Positions 12,660-23,783 of a stretch of DNA of 64,000 nt are shown in pieces. The DNA comes from Arion vulgaris. Lineage: Eukaryota > Mollusca > Gastropoda > Stylommatophora > Arionidae. The stretch spans positions 13,047,494 through 13,111,493 of the forward strand of contig CM036755.1 in NCBI GenBank assembly GCA_020796225.1, read 5' to 3'. Under the pieces are notes generated by a model, which searched no databases, was not told where the DNA came from, and saw only the letters and a program-made list of their open reading frames with translations. Position 1 is the stretch's first letter; the number at the start of each line of letters is the position of its first letter. The position numbers and the translations under genes are program-made.

Positions 12660-12940
12660 CATGTTTAGTTTAGTTTAGTTTAGTCGTCGGATCACCATCA
12701 CTGCACGTCAAACAAATTAGTCCATAAGTGCTCCGATCTCTCCTCAGTATGTCCATCAGCGTGTGGCGACTAACGACACGGTTCTTTGTTGGTTTACAAT
12801 TCTTCTTTGTCTGCCAGCATAGCGTTCTTGTCGAGCTACACCACACTTAACTTTGAGTTCTTGCAGTCTGGTTAGTGTTGTGGATTCACCGCTATTACGT
12901 GAATCATGTACACGCCCTCTCTCCTTAAGGAATTTATAAT
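12660..12940. other. Insert inside SINE-C, starting with (TTTAG)n
   Basis: Begins with four to five copies of gtttagttta-type sequence and continues with unrecognised moderately GC-rich sequence before SINE-C resumes. It could be a minus-strand retroelement fragment, but no domain is readable. Confidence 0.35.
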
Positions 12941-13057
12941 ATAAGCCTGGTCACCCTTGGCAGTTAAAAATTGAGAAGAGCAGGCTGGAAAGCCACTGCC
13001 CAGGCAAAATTCATTAGAAAAGTTAAAATTCCTTCAAAATATTTTCACCATCTTCTA

Positions 13058-13387
13058 AAGTACATCAGGAACTCTCGCTGAAAGCTTCCTGTAAGTACAT
13101 CAGGAACTCTCACTGAAACCTTTCTGTAAGTAGATCAGGAACTCTCGCTGAAACCTTCCTGTAAGTAGATCAGGAACTCTCGCTGGTGATAGGGAGTTAA
13201 TGCACTGCTGCTGAAACCTTCCTGTAAGTAGATCAGGAACTCTCGCTGAAACCTTCCTGTAAGTAGATCAGGAACTCTCGCTGGTGATAGGGAGTTAATG
13301 CACTGCTGCTGAAATCTTCCTGTAAGTAGATCAGGAACTCTCGCTGGTGATAGGGAGTTAATGCACTGCTGCTGAAATCTTCCTGTG
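13058..13387. repeat. Minisatellite derived from SINE-C 3' segment
   Basis: Six copies of gtagatcaggaactctcgct with two alternative lengths: a ~39-bp form ending gaaaccttcctgtaa and a ~69-bp form with an extra ggtgatagggagttaatgca segment. The long and short forms alternate. Confidence 0.9.
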
Positions 13388-13394
13388 TAAAAAA

Positions 13395-13830
13395 CAATAC
13401 TATCACTATAAACATCCAAGTTGGCAATAGAGTTTAGTTTCCCTAAATACTATCACTATACACATCCAAGTTTGCAATAGAGTTTAGTTTCCCTAAATAC
13501 TATCACTATACACATCCAAGTTTGCAGTAGAGTTTAGTTTTACAATATTATTCTATTATAAATATTCATGTTTTCAAGAATGTAATTTACTTACATCCTG
13601 CCCCTATAAACATCTACATTTTCTTTAACATATAGTTTGCCTGCATCCTGCCATTATAAACGTTTCACTTTTCAAGAATGTATACTTTCCCTACATACTG
13701 CAACTATAAAATCCTAAACTTTCAAGAATGTATACTTTTCCTACATACTGCAACTATAAAATCCTAAACTTTCAAGAATGTATACTTTCAATTAAAATAC
13801 TGCAACTATAAAATCCTAAACTATCATGTA
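13395..13830. repeat. Two adjoining minisatellites, ~49-bp units
   Basis: Three copies of a 49-bp unit (aatactatcactatacacat, then agagtttagttt) pass into about five diverged copies of a ~50-bp unit (ctataaaatcctaaactttc, then aagaatgtatactttcccta). The two units are similar (ACTATA...), suggesting common origin. Confidence 0.8.
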
Positions 13831-13840
13831 TATATAGTTT

Positions 13841-14159
13841 CACTATATCATGTCACTATATCATGTCACTATATCATGTCACTATATCATGTCACTATAT
13901 CATGTCACTATATCATGTCACTATATCATGTCACTATATCATGTCACTATATCACGTCACTATATCATGTCACTATATCACGTCACTATATCATGTCACT
14001 ATATCATGTCACTATATCATGTCACTATATCATGTCACTATATCATGTCACTATATCATGTCACTATATCATGTCACTATATCATGTCACTATATCATGT
14101 CACTATATCATGTCACTATATCACGTCACTATATCATGTCACTATATCATGTCACTATA
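13841..14159. repeat. Minisatellite, 13-bp unit, ~24 copies
   Basis: Nearly perfect repeats of the 13-mer cactatatcatgt; a few copies have tcacg instead of tcatg. Three rotated frames are all open (SLYHVTISCHYIM); these are artefacts of the unit length. Confidence 0.97.
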
Positions 14160-14269
14160 ATCCAAGAATGTATGGGAAAAAAAAACTCATTACTTCCTGT
14201 AATACCGCTTTTGTCCAGTGTAGTTTAGGGGAACATGAGCCTGGGGAATTTAATGAAGAGTATATCTTC

Positions 14270-14868
<599 letters not shown>

Positions 14869-14896
14869 TAAGATGACAGGGTGGTAGTTGTACATT

Positions 14897-15150
14897 ATTC
14901 TTATTCTTTGAACGTTCTATATCGACCACTTGTTAACTATTCTGTGTGATTTGTATGTGATCTGAACCTAAGAGCGATTGTATATTGTGCCAGTTATGCG
15001 CCTACAAGTAGGCCATCACATCCGATTTCTTGAGCTGCTTTTTATTTACTAGGGTGGCATCCCTAGGGACTACATCAGTCGCCTCTTACGACATGCATTG
15101 TAGGTCACAGTGGTACTATTCTTTGCTTCCTTACGCAGCCCCACACGGAG
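14897..15150 (-). mobile_element. SINE-A copy
   Basis: Dispersed ~220-250 bp element found also at 21534-21790, 57858-58075 and 60093-60298. Marker blocks are tgtgccagttatgcgcctac, aagtaggccatcacatccga, ttatttactagggtggcatc and catcagtcgcctcttacgac. On the minus strand it ends towards an AGAATAAGAAT-type tail. No internal coding capacity. Confidence 0.85.
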
Positions 15151-15171
15151 AGTATGTTATTCAAATAATAT

Positions 15172-15262
15172 CTTCTTCTTCTTGTGTTGACCAGCTATGA
15201 ATTCAGGCGTAGTCAGGGCTACTAGTATGGTGTATCCGACTTTTGCATAAAGATTTGCTTTT
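15172..15262 (-). mobile_element. SINE-B 3' fragment
   Basis: Minus-strand sequence ctgactacgcctgaattcat then agctggtcaacac and a (GAA)n tail (TTCTTCTTCTTC on plus) matches the full SINE-B copy at 53585-53739. Confidence 0.7.
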
Positions 15263-15289
15263 CTTATTAACAGTGTCCCTTGCCTTCTC

Positions 15290-15893
15290 TGACTTCAGGG
15301 GAAGTTCAAATACCGTAAAGGTAGGGAGACCCAGCTGATGAAAAGTTTTCTGACTTCAGGGGAAGTTCAAATATCTATAAGGTAGGAGACCCAGCTGATA
15401 AAAGTTTTCTGACTTCAGGGAAGTTCAAATATCTATAAGGTAGGAGACTCAGCTGATGAAAAGTTTTCTGACTTCAGGGTAGTTCAAATACCGTAAAGGT
15501 AGGGAGACCCAGCTGATGAAAAGTTTTCTGACTTCAGGGGAAGTTCAAATATCTATAAGGTAGGGAGACCCAGCTGATGAAAAGTTTTCTGACTTCAGGG
15601 GAAGTTCAAATATCTATAAGGTAGGAGACCCAGCTGATGAAAAGTTTTCTGACTTCAGGGTAGTTCAAATACCGTAAGGTAGGGAGACCCAGCTGATGAA
15701 AAGTTTTCTGACTTCAGGGGAAGTTCAAATATCTATAAGGTAGGAAGACTCAGCTGATGAAAAGTTGTCTGACTTCAGGGGAAGTTCAAATATCTATAAG
15801 GTAGGAAGACTCAGCTGATGAAAAGTTGTCTGACTTCAGGGGAAGTTCAAATACCTATAAGGTAGGGAGACTCAGCTGATGAGAAGAGGTAAT
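15290..15893. repeat. Minisatellite, ~60-bp unit, ~10 copies
   Basis: Unit contains gacttcaggggaagttcaaa, tatctataaggtagggagac and cagctgatgaaaagttt. Two sub-types, atatctataag and ataccgtaaag, recur. Intronic between exons g and h. Confidence 0.95.
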
Positions 15894-16134
15894 AGATAAC
15901 CTACAGGTATAGTATTATCAGCATCATCATGTGTCATGCCGGGGGTGTAGATGATCATAGTTATCCCTAAACGTCTGTCTTTACTGCTGGATATCATTTT
16001 GAATGTTAACACTCTATTGTGCGATGACATCAGATTGTTCAAAATGTTCTCTCACTGTTTTCCTCTTGTCTCACATTTATTTTGCTAGTTATCACAATGT
16101 GCAACAGATTGATATTAAAAAGAGTTGCCTATTA

Positions 16135-16396
16135 AAGAACATAAAATCAAGGGAAATTAAATATTTTGGATACATCAAACGATATGAGTGCCTAGAGAAG
16201 GTAATTTTGGAGGGAATGGTGCCTCGAAGAAGAATGAGAGGAAGACCTAGAAGATGATGGATGCAAGATGTCATTGATGATCTGAGAATGACTGCTGCTG
16301 ACGCCGATCAACTTGCACAGAACAGAGAGTTTTTCAGGATTGCTGTCATTGGAGCCAAGTTCCAGAAGGGATAAGCTACTTGATGATGATGATGAT
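16135..16396 (+). mobile_element. LINE 3' end, RTE-like, with (GAT)n tail
   Basis: Translation reads REIKYFGYIKRYECLEKVIL, then EGMVPRRRMRGRPRR, a stop in place of a Trp codon (tga tgg), then MQDVIDDLRMTAADADQLAQ and NREFFRIAVIGAKFQKG. It ends in gataagctacttgatgatga and further GAT triplets. A second copy, reversed, ends the window at 63788-64000 with the same terminus. The tail runs straight into the 36-42 bp array. Confidence 0.85.
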
Positions 16397-17118
16397 AGTA
16401 CAGCTAATGTACAACACAATCTGTATATTGATGATTGTACAGCTAATGTACAACACAATCTGTATGATGATTGTACAGCTAATGTACAACACAATCTGTA
16501 TGTTGATGATAGTACTGCTAATGTACAACACAATCTGTATGTTGATGATTGTACAGCTAATGTACAACACAATCTGTATGATGATGATAGTACAGCTAAT
16601 GTACAACACAATCTGTATGTTGATGATTGTACAGCTAATGTACAACACAATCTGTATATTGATGATTGTACAGCTAATGTACAACACAATCTGTATCTTG
16701 ATGATTGTACAGCTAATGTACAACACAATCTGTATATTGATGATTGTACAGCTAATGTACAACACAATCTGTATGATGATAGTACAGCTAATGTACAACA
16801 CAATTTGTATGATGATTGTACAGCTAATGTACAACACAATCTATATGTTGATGATAGTACTGCTAATGTACAACACAATCTGTATGATGATGATAGTACT
16901 GCTAATGTACAACACAATCTGTATGATGATTGTTCAGCTAATGTACAACACAATCTGTATGTTGATGATAGTACTGCTAATGTACAACACAATCTGTATG
17001 TTGATGATAGTACTGCTAATGTACAACACAATCTGTATGATGATGATAGTACAGCTAATGTACAACACAATCTGTATGTTGATGATAGTACTGCTAATGT
17101 ACAACACAATCTGTATAA
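16390..17118. repeat. Minisatellite, 36-39-bp unit, ~19 copies
   Basis: Unit gatgatagtacagctaatgt then acaacacaatctgtat, with 36- to 42-bp versions differing in the number of GAT/GTT triplets and a T/A swap in the palindrome tgtacagctaatgtaca. All length changes are multiples of three, so frames such as DDSTANVQHNLYV stay open over 250 codons. It begins inside the GAT tail of the LINE at 16135-16396. Confidence 0.96.
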
Positions 17119-17407
17119 CTGAAAGGATCAGCCTCTGATATAAAAAAAAACTCTGAAGACAATGTATCTGGTGAGCAGAAGTTATCATCCTCATCACTGC
17201 CAACAGTTAATATTTTCTACTTGTTTAATGATGTGATCAAAATGCACTCCCAGGTATTTAAATGTGATTGTTTATTCCTTCCGCTGCAATCCTGCACATG
17301 TTGATAGTTGGCGTAGGTTTACAGATGATATTGTTGTTCAGAGAGAACCAATCATTATTCAAACTGTACCACAGTAATACTAATAACACTATTGTTTTAA
17401 TCAACAG

Positions 17408-17515
17408 AATCATGGTACTGGACAAGGAAATATCAACGATTCGACTCACCAAGTGCACTTCTGCTGACAAGTCTAGTATTTTCTATGGCATGGCAAAGAT
17501 GCCGGTTTGGTTTAG
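17408..17515 (+). CDS. ABCC1-like: ABCC transporter, terminal exon h, with apparent deletions
   Basis: After tcaacag (AG at 17406-17407) the exon opens with RIMVLDK, the strand following the H-loop. The family then expects G-x-I-x-E-F-D-S-P-x-x-L-L. Fragments of this appear in other frames: TTCGACTCACCA gives FDSP, ADKSSIFYGMAK appears in a further frame, and KDAGLV followed by TAG (17513-17515) in yet another. Four single-base losses (near 17427, 17437, 17460 and 17496) would bring the exon to 37 codons ending in the canonical KDAGLV stop. As written, the first frame runs on to a stop at 17640-17642 inside the downstream array. Either local sequence error or real decay. Confidence 0.78.
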
Positions 17516-17559
17516 TCAAGCTTTGACCTCTTCAGTCAAAGTTAAAATTAAGTTTAAAT

Positions 17560-18888
17560 ATTCAATGAAGCTAAAATTATATCATAGCCAGTGGAGGCTT
17601 AGGCCTATAGCTAAAATTATATCAGAACCAGTGGAGGCTTAGGCCTATAGCTAAAATTATATCAGAACCAGTGGAGGCTTATAGCTAAAATTATATCAGA
17701 ACCAGTGGAGGCTTATAGCTAAAATTATATCAGAACCAGTGGAGGCTTATAGCTAAAATTATATCAGAACCAGTGGAGGCTTAGGCCTATAGCTAAAATT
17801 ATATCAGAACCAGTGGAGGCTTATAGCTAAAATGATATCAGAACCAGTGGAGGCTTATAGCTAAAATTATATCAGAACCAGTGGAGGCTTATAGCTAAAT
17901 TTATATCAGAACCAGTGGAGGCTCATAGCTAAAATTATATCAGAACCAGTGGAGGCTCATAGCTAAAATTATATCAGAACCAGTGGAGGCTTATAGCTAA
18001 AATTATATTAGAACCAGTGGAGGCTTATAGCTAAAATTATATCAGAACCAGTGGAGGCTTATAGCTCAATTTATATCAGAACCAGTAGAGGCTCATAGCT
18101 AAAATTATATCAGAACCAGTGGAGGCTCATAGCTAAAATTATATCAGAACCAGTGGAGGCTCATAGCTAAAATTATATCAGAACCAGTGGAGGCTCATAG
18201 CTAAAATTATATCAGAACCAGTGGAGGCTCATAGCTAAAATTATATTAGAACCAGTGGAGGCTTATAGCTAAAATTATATCAGAACCAGTGGAGGCTTAT
18301 AGCTCAATTTATATCAGAACCAGTGGAGGCTCATAGCTAAAATTATATCAGAACCAGTGGAGGCTCATAGCTAAAATTATATCAGAACCAGTGGAGGCTC
18401 ATAGCTAAAATTATATCAGAACCAGTGGAGGCTCATAGCTAAAATTATATTAGAACCAGTGGAGGCTTATAGCTAAAATTATATCAGAACCAGTGGAGGC
18501 TTATAGCTCAATTTATATCAGAACCAGTGGAGGCTCATAGCTAAAATTATATCAGAACCAGTGGAGGCTCATAGCTAAAATTATATTAGAACCAGTGGAG
18601 GCTTATAGCTAAAATTATATCAGAACCAGTGGAGGCTTATAGCTAAATTTATATCAGAACCAGTGGAGGCTTATAGCTAAAATTATATCAGAACCAGTGG
18701 AGGCTCATAGCTAAAATTATATCAGAACCAGTGGAGGCTCATAGCTAAAATTATATCAGAACCAGTGGAGGCTCATAGCTAAAATTATATTAGAACCAGT
18801 GGAGGCTTATAGCTAAAATTATATCAGAACCAGTGGAGGCTTATAGCTAAATTTATATCAGAACCAGTGGAGGCTTATAGCTAAAATT
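17560..18888. repeat. Minisatellite, 34-bp unit, ~39 copies, with higher-order structure
   Basis: Unit atagctaaaattatatcaga then accagtggaggctt, beginning 45 bp after the ABCC stop, so it would lie in the 3' UTR or immediately downstream. Variants (ctcat for cttat, atatta for atatca, tcaattt for aaaatt, a longer aggcctatagct form) recur in the same order, showing blocks of 5-8 units duplicated together. Confidence 0.96.
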
Positions 18889-18889
18889 G

Positions 18890-19120
18890 GTGGGGTACTG
18901 CTTTAGAAAATGTTCAGCCATGATTTTTATATTGTGTAAAACAAAACATAGTCATATAAAAAGAAAAGATAAACATAAACTTGATAAAAATCTCAGCAAC
19001 GAAGGAGGCACTGGATCTGACATTGAAAGCGGACTGATTGGGCAAGTGCGCGTTAGCTTTGGGTGGCCTGGAGGTCTGCCTGGTGTTGTATTTGTGTTGT
19101 ATTGACTGGCGCAACATTGG
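18890..19120. other. Unassigned spacer
   Basis: Between the 34-bp array and the next LINE. A 72-codon plus frame exists but carries no recognisable motif. Confidence 0.35.
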
Positions 19121-19124
19121 AGTG

Positions 19125-19580
19125 TATACATAGTGTATACCGCAGCTGCGTGGTGTCAGCTTTGCTGTGCAGATCGGAATGCTGGTTGGTGGCAGAAAGG
19201 GATGTGTCCAAACCTTTCGTACAGCTTGTCTGCAAAAAATCTTATGTGTGTTCTGGTCAAATACTATTTCTAAATTTTAACTGCTCGTGTGATGTCAACA
19301 GGAGAGTATGAGCACCATCATTGGAGGACAACGCTGGAGGTGGATCAGGCATGTGATGCGCATGGAGACCTGCTCCGACACGAAAAACACACTGAGATCA
19401 ACTCCAGAAGGTAAAAGAAAATGTGGAGGACCCGGGGTGGCCTGGAGGAGAGCAATAGAGCAAGAACTGAGTTAAATGAATCATAGCTGGAACACAAGAC
19501 AGAGAAAGGCCATGAATGGAGAAGAATGGCATACGTTTGTTGCTGCCCTAAATGTCAAGGGCGTAACAGACTAAAGAGAG
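19125..19580 (+). mobile_element. LINE 3' end (RTE/CR1-like tail)
   Basis: Plus-strand pieces LLCRSECWLVAERDVSKP, then QRWRWIRHVMRMETCSDTKN, STPEGKRKCGGPGVAWRRAI and EEWHTFVAALNVKG follow the order of the common LINE C-terminus (SECW.., RWRWIGHVLR., PEGKRKRGRP...WRR..E.EL, DR..W...V.AL). Frames are broken at least twice. It ends with (GA)n at 19575. Confidence 0.8.
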
Positions 19581-19682
19581 AGAGAGTTCATAAAAATCCT
19601 AAACAAACAAAATATATCATTTACTTACTAATAGCCTAAATTGTTACAGTTCAAGCTTGATCCATTCAAATAAAAACCAAAT

Positions 19683-20150
19683 TCATTCTTCTTGTTTTAC
19701 TTTACTTAAAATGAGTAATAATTGTCTCTTTAATCTCTGAATGGCTGTTGGGGAAATTGTTCCTCTTGCAAGCACTGCAAATGCATTTAGTATTTCAGGG
19801 TTTATAGCGCTCCATAGAAAAGTTGTTATTCTTTTCAGTGTTGAAAAGCAGCATTCTGGCTCTGATGTCATAGGAATTGTCAAGAGAATCTTTATCACTT
19901 TCATAATTTCATTAAGAACTTCATCTAGTTTATTTGCCAACATCAATTTCAGAAGCTTATTTCAGTTGCAATATTCATGTATTTTCAGATCTACAATAGA
20001 AGACTTTTAGTTGAGTTTCAAATTTTCCTTTGTCAATCATGGGATATTCTTTATTAGACATTACTAACTCTTCTGTAGGCAGTTCATTCTTAAAACTAGT
20101 GAAGCTTTTCTTTTTGAACAATTTAGCAACTACTTAGTGTAGAATATCTG
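19683..20150 (-). pseudogene. hAT transposase C-terminus (ZMYM-like), remnant
   Basis: The minus strand carries LDEVLNEIMKVIKILLTIPM, then TSEPECCFSTLKRITTFLWS and AINPEILNAFAVLARG. This is the C-terminal dimerisation domain of hAT transposases (IL.IPVTS...ERSFS.LK.IKTYLRS.M...RLN.LALL). Upstream, with a frame break, NELPTEELVMSNKEYPMID-like sequence continues the family pattern. No terminal inverted repeats were located. Domesticated hAT-derived proteins also share the domain, but the broken frame argues for a remnant. Confidence 0.75.
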
Positions 20151-20159
20151 TCCGTAATA

Positions 20160-21210
20160 TCAACACTTATACAGGTACACACTTCCTTAGCTTCTGTCAT
20201 AAGTGTCTTTGAAGGATTCTCACAGTACTTTGAGTTTATTATTTCTATAGTAGCACTTTTGTAATATATTCATTGACTTCTTAAACTGATTTCTCCAGAT
20301 TGTATTGAATTGTAAATTGAGGTATAATCTGATGAAGAAAAAACTCTCAGTTAAACATGAAATTAATTCTTATTCAGCTATTTTAAAATTCCTTTTGCTT
20401 CTGCAATAGTTTGATGTGTATTTGATGTTGACTGAATTTCAGTAAGGCAGCTTTTTTAAATGGTTGGCACTGCACAAGCAACAGTGCTGTGCTGTCTTCT
20501 CTACCTAGTGTGCTCTCTCTACTTATCTCAGTCAGACATGTGCGCGAGCTCACAATAACCAAACACTGTGTCGCTGAAATTGTTAAGTTCACAGTTTCAA
20601 ATACAGATTTTTGTATGAATTAGGGAATAGCTACCGACATTAAGCTGATGGGTTGTATAAGGTACAATTAAGACTCATTATATTGAATGTTATTGATAAT
20701 ATTGAGTTCAAATAAGAGGTGCTTTAGTTCCGCAGTGCCTACAACACTGATCAGAACTAATAAAGAAACTTCAAGCAGAGTACACCGATCAGAACTAATA
20801 AAGAAACTTCAAGCCAAGTCCAATATCAGAACTAATGAAAAATATCAACAGATAGCTATCAAGTATTTGTAATATTAACAGTCACTTTCACTAAAGTTAT
20901 GTGCATAAACATGTATTCTATATTTTCCAATTTTATTTTCCTTATCGACAATCATATATAATGTCAGGGAAACAAGAGAAAGATATATAATGTAATATTT
21001 TGTGTGGTTTTTTTTCAGAATTTTGTATTTTCAATTTCTCATTTGTTTGTGTGTTTCAGAGTTGATATTAAATATTTGCAGATAGGATAGAAAGTAGTAG
21101 TCATATTAACTTGTGATGTCTTAATATTGTCAATATAATAACAACACAATGTAAGGCTTAAGAAATGCTCTACAATAATAAATGCAAGAAATAGGTGGTG
21201 AAAGTTTTCA
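20160..21210. other. AT-rich intergenic sequence
   Basis: No gene or element end identified. A short duplication (ctgatcagaactaataaaga, aacttcaag) occurs at 20747-20815. Confidence 0.45.
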
Positions 21211-21216
21211 TTGTCT

Positions 21217-21480
21217 ATTTTGTAATAAATGAATGTTTTTGTAATAAATGAATGTTTTTGTAATAAATTAATGTTTTTGTAATAAATGAATGTTTTTGTA
21301 ATAAATGTCTCTTTTTGTAATAAATGAATATTTCTGTAATAAATGTATTTTTTTGTAATAAATGTCTGTTTTTGTAATAAATGTCTGTTTTTATAATAAA
21401 AGTCTGTTTTTTCTACTTTTGAAATACATGTCAATTTTTGTAATGAATGTTTAATTTTAAAAATAAATTTATAGTTTTGC
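21217..21480. repeat. Minisatellite, ~17-bp unit
   Basis: Diverged repeats of gtttttgtaataaatgaat. The polyadenylation-like hexamer AATAAA occurs in almost every unit (plus strand), and copies decay towards 21480. Confidence 0.9.
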
Positions 21481-21533
21481 AAGACTTTATTTTTTTGTAC
21501 TAAATATTTAGTCTTGTAATAAATAAATGGGCC

Positions 21534-21790
21534 TCAACTTCTTCTTCTTAAGCTCCATATCAACCAATTGTTAACCACTATTTGTGATTTGTATGTGATC
21601 GAAACCTAAGAGCGATTTACAGTGGTGCGAGCTATGCATCTACAAGTAGGCCAGCACATCCGATTTCTGCTATGCTTTATATTTACTAAGGTAACTTCCC
21701 TAGGCACCTATCTCAGTCACCTGTTACAACATGCCTTGTAGGTCCCAGTGATACTATTCTTTGCTCCCGTTTACACACAGCCTCAACAAG
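21534..21790 (-). mobile_element. SINE-A copy
   Basis: Same blocks as the copy at 14897-15150 (tctacaagtaggccagcaca, tttactaaggtaacttccct, gtcacctgttacaacatgcc). On the minus strand it ends gttgatatggagct followed by a short (GAA)n tail. Confidence 0.85.
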
Positions 21791-22150
21791 TTTGCTAATA
21801 TTGTTTTTTTTTATTTTAACCCATTCGTCCTTCTGAACTGATATACTAGCTGACAGTATATTCTAAGATGATGTAATGCCAGTATAACTGTCTAATTCTG
21901 TATACATAACAATATAAATGTGCTCTCGGAGGTAGACAACATTAGGAAGTGAAAAGATTAATAATAACATACATACAGATGAGATATGTCAAGTGCTACA
22001 TATATCAATTATTCTTGTATGAAGGAGAAAACAGGACAATGAACAAACAGATGGAGAGAGGATTTGATGTTTGTGAAATGTGGATATACAGAAGAAGAAG
22101 AAGATGAGTGCCATAGTAAGAAAAGACAACTAATAATATACTTCAGCAAC

Positions 22151-22388
22151 GTCCGAGTGGTTACCGGGTCCAAATTTGGGGTGTAAAGAATAGAACCACT
22201 GTTACCTGCCAAGCATGTCGTAAGAGGCGACTAAGTAGGTTTGGCTGAAATCAGATGCACGTGTCCTAAGCTTGTAGAAGTCTTTGCGTTGAGGGGCCTA
22301 CCAAACCAATGTGCAACGTATGCACGTTCTTGGCAAAGATCAAATATAAAATTTGCAGTGAAGAACGAACGCGAAGAAGAAGAAGAAG
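22151..22388 (+). mobile_element. SINE with tRNA-like head and (GAA)n tail, bounded by TSDs
   Basis: Begins gtccgagtggttaccgggtc, resembling the 5' end of serine/leucine-type tRNAs including the box A region, shares gtcgtaagaggcgacta with SINE-A, and ends cgcgaagaagaagaag. It is flanked by the 13-bp direct repeat atacttcagcaac (ending at 22150; second copy at 22389-22401), a clear target-site duplication from retrotransposition. Confidence 0.85.
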
Positions 22389-22593
22389 ATACTTCAGCAA
22401 CTAGGAATTCAGATAGAACTGCTCAAGGAGAAAGAAATAAGACAAGTTAGATGTTTGATCATATTAAGATACATAACACTCTGATGACAAAACTATCTTG
22501 GAAGGAAATGTTTGAAGACAGGAAAGCAAAATAATGACAGAGATAAGATTGTGATTGACACATCAAGAGATAGAAAGGCACAAGTTATAAAGA

Positions 22594-22850
22594 TCTTCTG
22601 CTAGTACTTCCAGACTGCCGATCTTCTTCTAGTACTTCCTAAGTGCAGATCTTTTTCTAGTACTTCCCACGTGCCGATCTTCTTCTAGTAATTCCTGAGT
22701 GCAGATCTTCTTCTAGTAATTCCTGAGTGCAGATCTTCTTCTAGTACTTCCAGACTGCCGATCTTCTTCTAGTACTTCCTAAGTGCCGATCTTCTTCTAG
22801 TACTTCCTAAGTACAGATCTTCTTCTAGTACTTCCTGAATGCTTATATTT
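22594..22850. repeat. Minisatellite, ~29-bp unit, ~9 copies
   Basis: Unit gatcttcttctagtacttcc followed by aagtgca or agactgcc variants. Confidence 0.93.
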
Positions 22851-22901
22851 GTTCTTAATGTCTATCTGATTCTGATCTAGAGTGTTGTTTTGTTATCCTG
22901 A

Positions 22902-23125
22902 TCTTAATGTAGTCAGAACTTTCAGAGGTAAGAGGCTGATCTTACTGTAGTCAGAACTTTCAGAGGTAAGAGGCTGATCTTACTTTAATCAGAACTTTCA
23001 GAGGTAAGAGGCTGATCTTACTGTAGTCAGAACTTTCAGAGGTAAGAGGCTGATCTTACTGTAGTCAGAACTTTCAGAGGTAAGAGGCTGATCTTACTGT
23101 AGTCAGAACTTTCAGAGGTAAGAGG
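22902..23125. repeat. Minisatellite, 38-bp unit, 6 copies
   Basis: Unit gctgatcttactgtagtcag then aactttcagaggtaagag, near-perfect copies. Confidence 0.93.
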
Positions 23126-23779
23126 CACGAAAGCAGATCACTTCTCAAATATAAAGATGTCTGCAAGGCCTCAATGAAGAACTTTTCTATAGGTCCCAAC
23201 AAATGGGGAAAACTGGCTAATGACCGAGTTATGTGGAAGACAACATTACACAAAGTAGGTGCACAATCTGTGAAAACTGGCTAATGACCGAGTTATGTGG
23301 AAGACAACATTACACAAAGTAGGTGCACAATCTGTGAAAACTGGCTAATGACCGAGTTATGTGGAAGACAACATTACACAAAGTAGGTGCACAATCTGTG
23401 AAAACTGGCTAATGACCGAGTTATGTGGAAGACAACATTACACAAAGTAGGTGCACAATCTGTGAAAACTGGCTAATGACCGAGTTATGTGGAAGACAAC
23501 ATTACACAAAGTAGGTGCACAATCTGTGAAAACTGGCTAATGACCGAGTTATGTGGAAGACAACATTACACAAAGTTGGTGCACAATCTGTGAAAACTGG
23601 CTAATGACCGAGTTATGTGGAAGACAACATTACACAAAGTTGGTGCACAATCTGTGAAAACTGGCTAATGACCGAGTTATGTGGAAGACAACATTACACA
23701 AAGTTGCACAATCTGTGAAAACTGGCTAATGACCGAGTTATGTGGAAGACAACATTACACAAAGTAGGTGCACAATCTT
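23126..23779 (+). mobile_element. LINE 3' end whose C-terminal codons became a 64-bp array
   Basis: Plus-strand translation RYKDVCKASMKNFSIGPNKW then GKLANDRVMWKTTLHKVGAQ matches the terminal block of CR1/Jockey-type LINEs (RFKDVCKRDLK...I....WE.LA.DR..WR..V..G). From 23200 the segment gaaaactggctaatgaccga, gttatgtggaagacaacatt, acacaaagtaggtgcacaat is repeated about nine times. The frame resumes after the piggyBac insertion at 24820 with KERRLKARGKCKLR, the usual LINE end, so the original coding line can be followed across the insertion. Confidence 0.8.
23200..23776. repeat. Minisatellite, 64-bp unit, ~9 copies
   Basis: Unit described in the LINE entry just above; copies are nearly identical (aggtgc/tggtgc variation, one copy lacking ggtg). 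The unit is a piece of the LINE polyprotein tail. Confidence 0.95.
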
Positions 23780-23783
23780 TTAA

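Larger units (their letters stand above)
12541..13393 (+). mobile_element. SINE-C, interrupted copy with internal tandem expansion
   Basis: 5' part at 12541-12655 (gatctcagtgcaggtgagat, then aaaacataggtcccatgttc) and 3' part from about 12945 (gaagagcaggctggaaagcc, ttttcaccatcttctaaag) match SINE-C at 43067-43495. The two parts are separated by ~290 bp of other sequence. From 13058 the SINE's 3' segment (atcaggaactctcgctg...cttcctgtaagtag) is itself tandemly amplified. Intronic in ABCC. Confidence 0.8.

Noticed and set aside
15290..15893. Hammerhead-ribozyme satellite, because each unit contains ctgatga
   Set aside because: No helix II followed by GAAA in the right position; the motif match is to a single box only.
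16313..17138. 269-305 codon frames (DDSTANVQHNLY; CCTLAVLSS)
   Set aside because: Array with triplet-length variation; open on both strands simultaneously.
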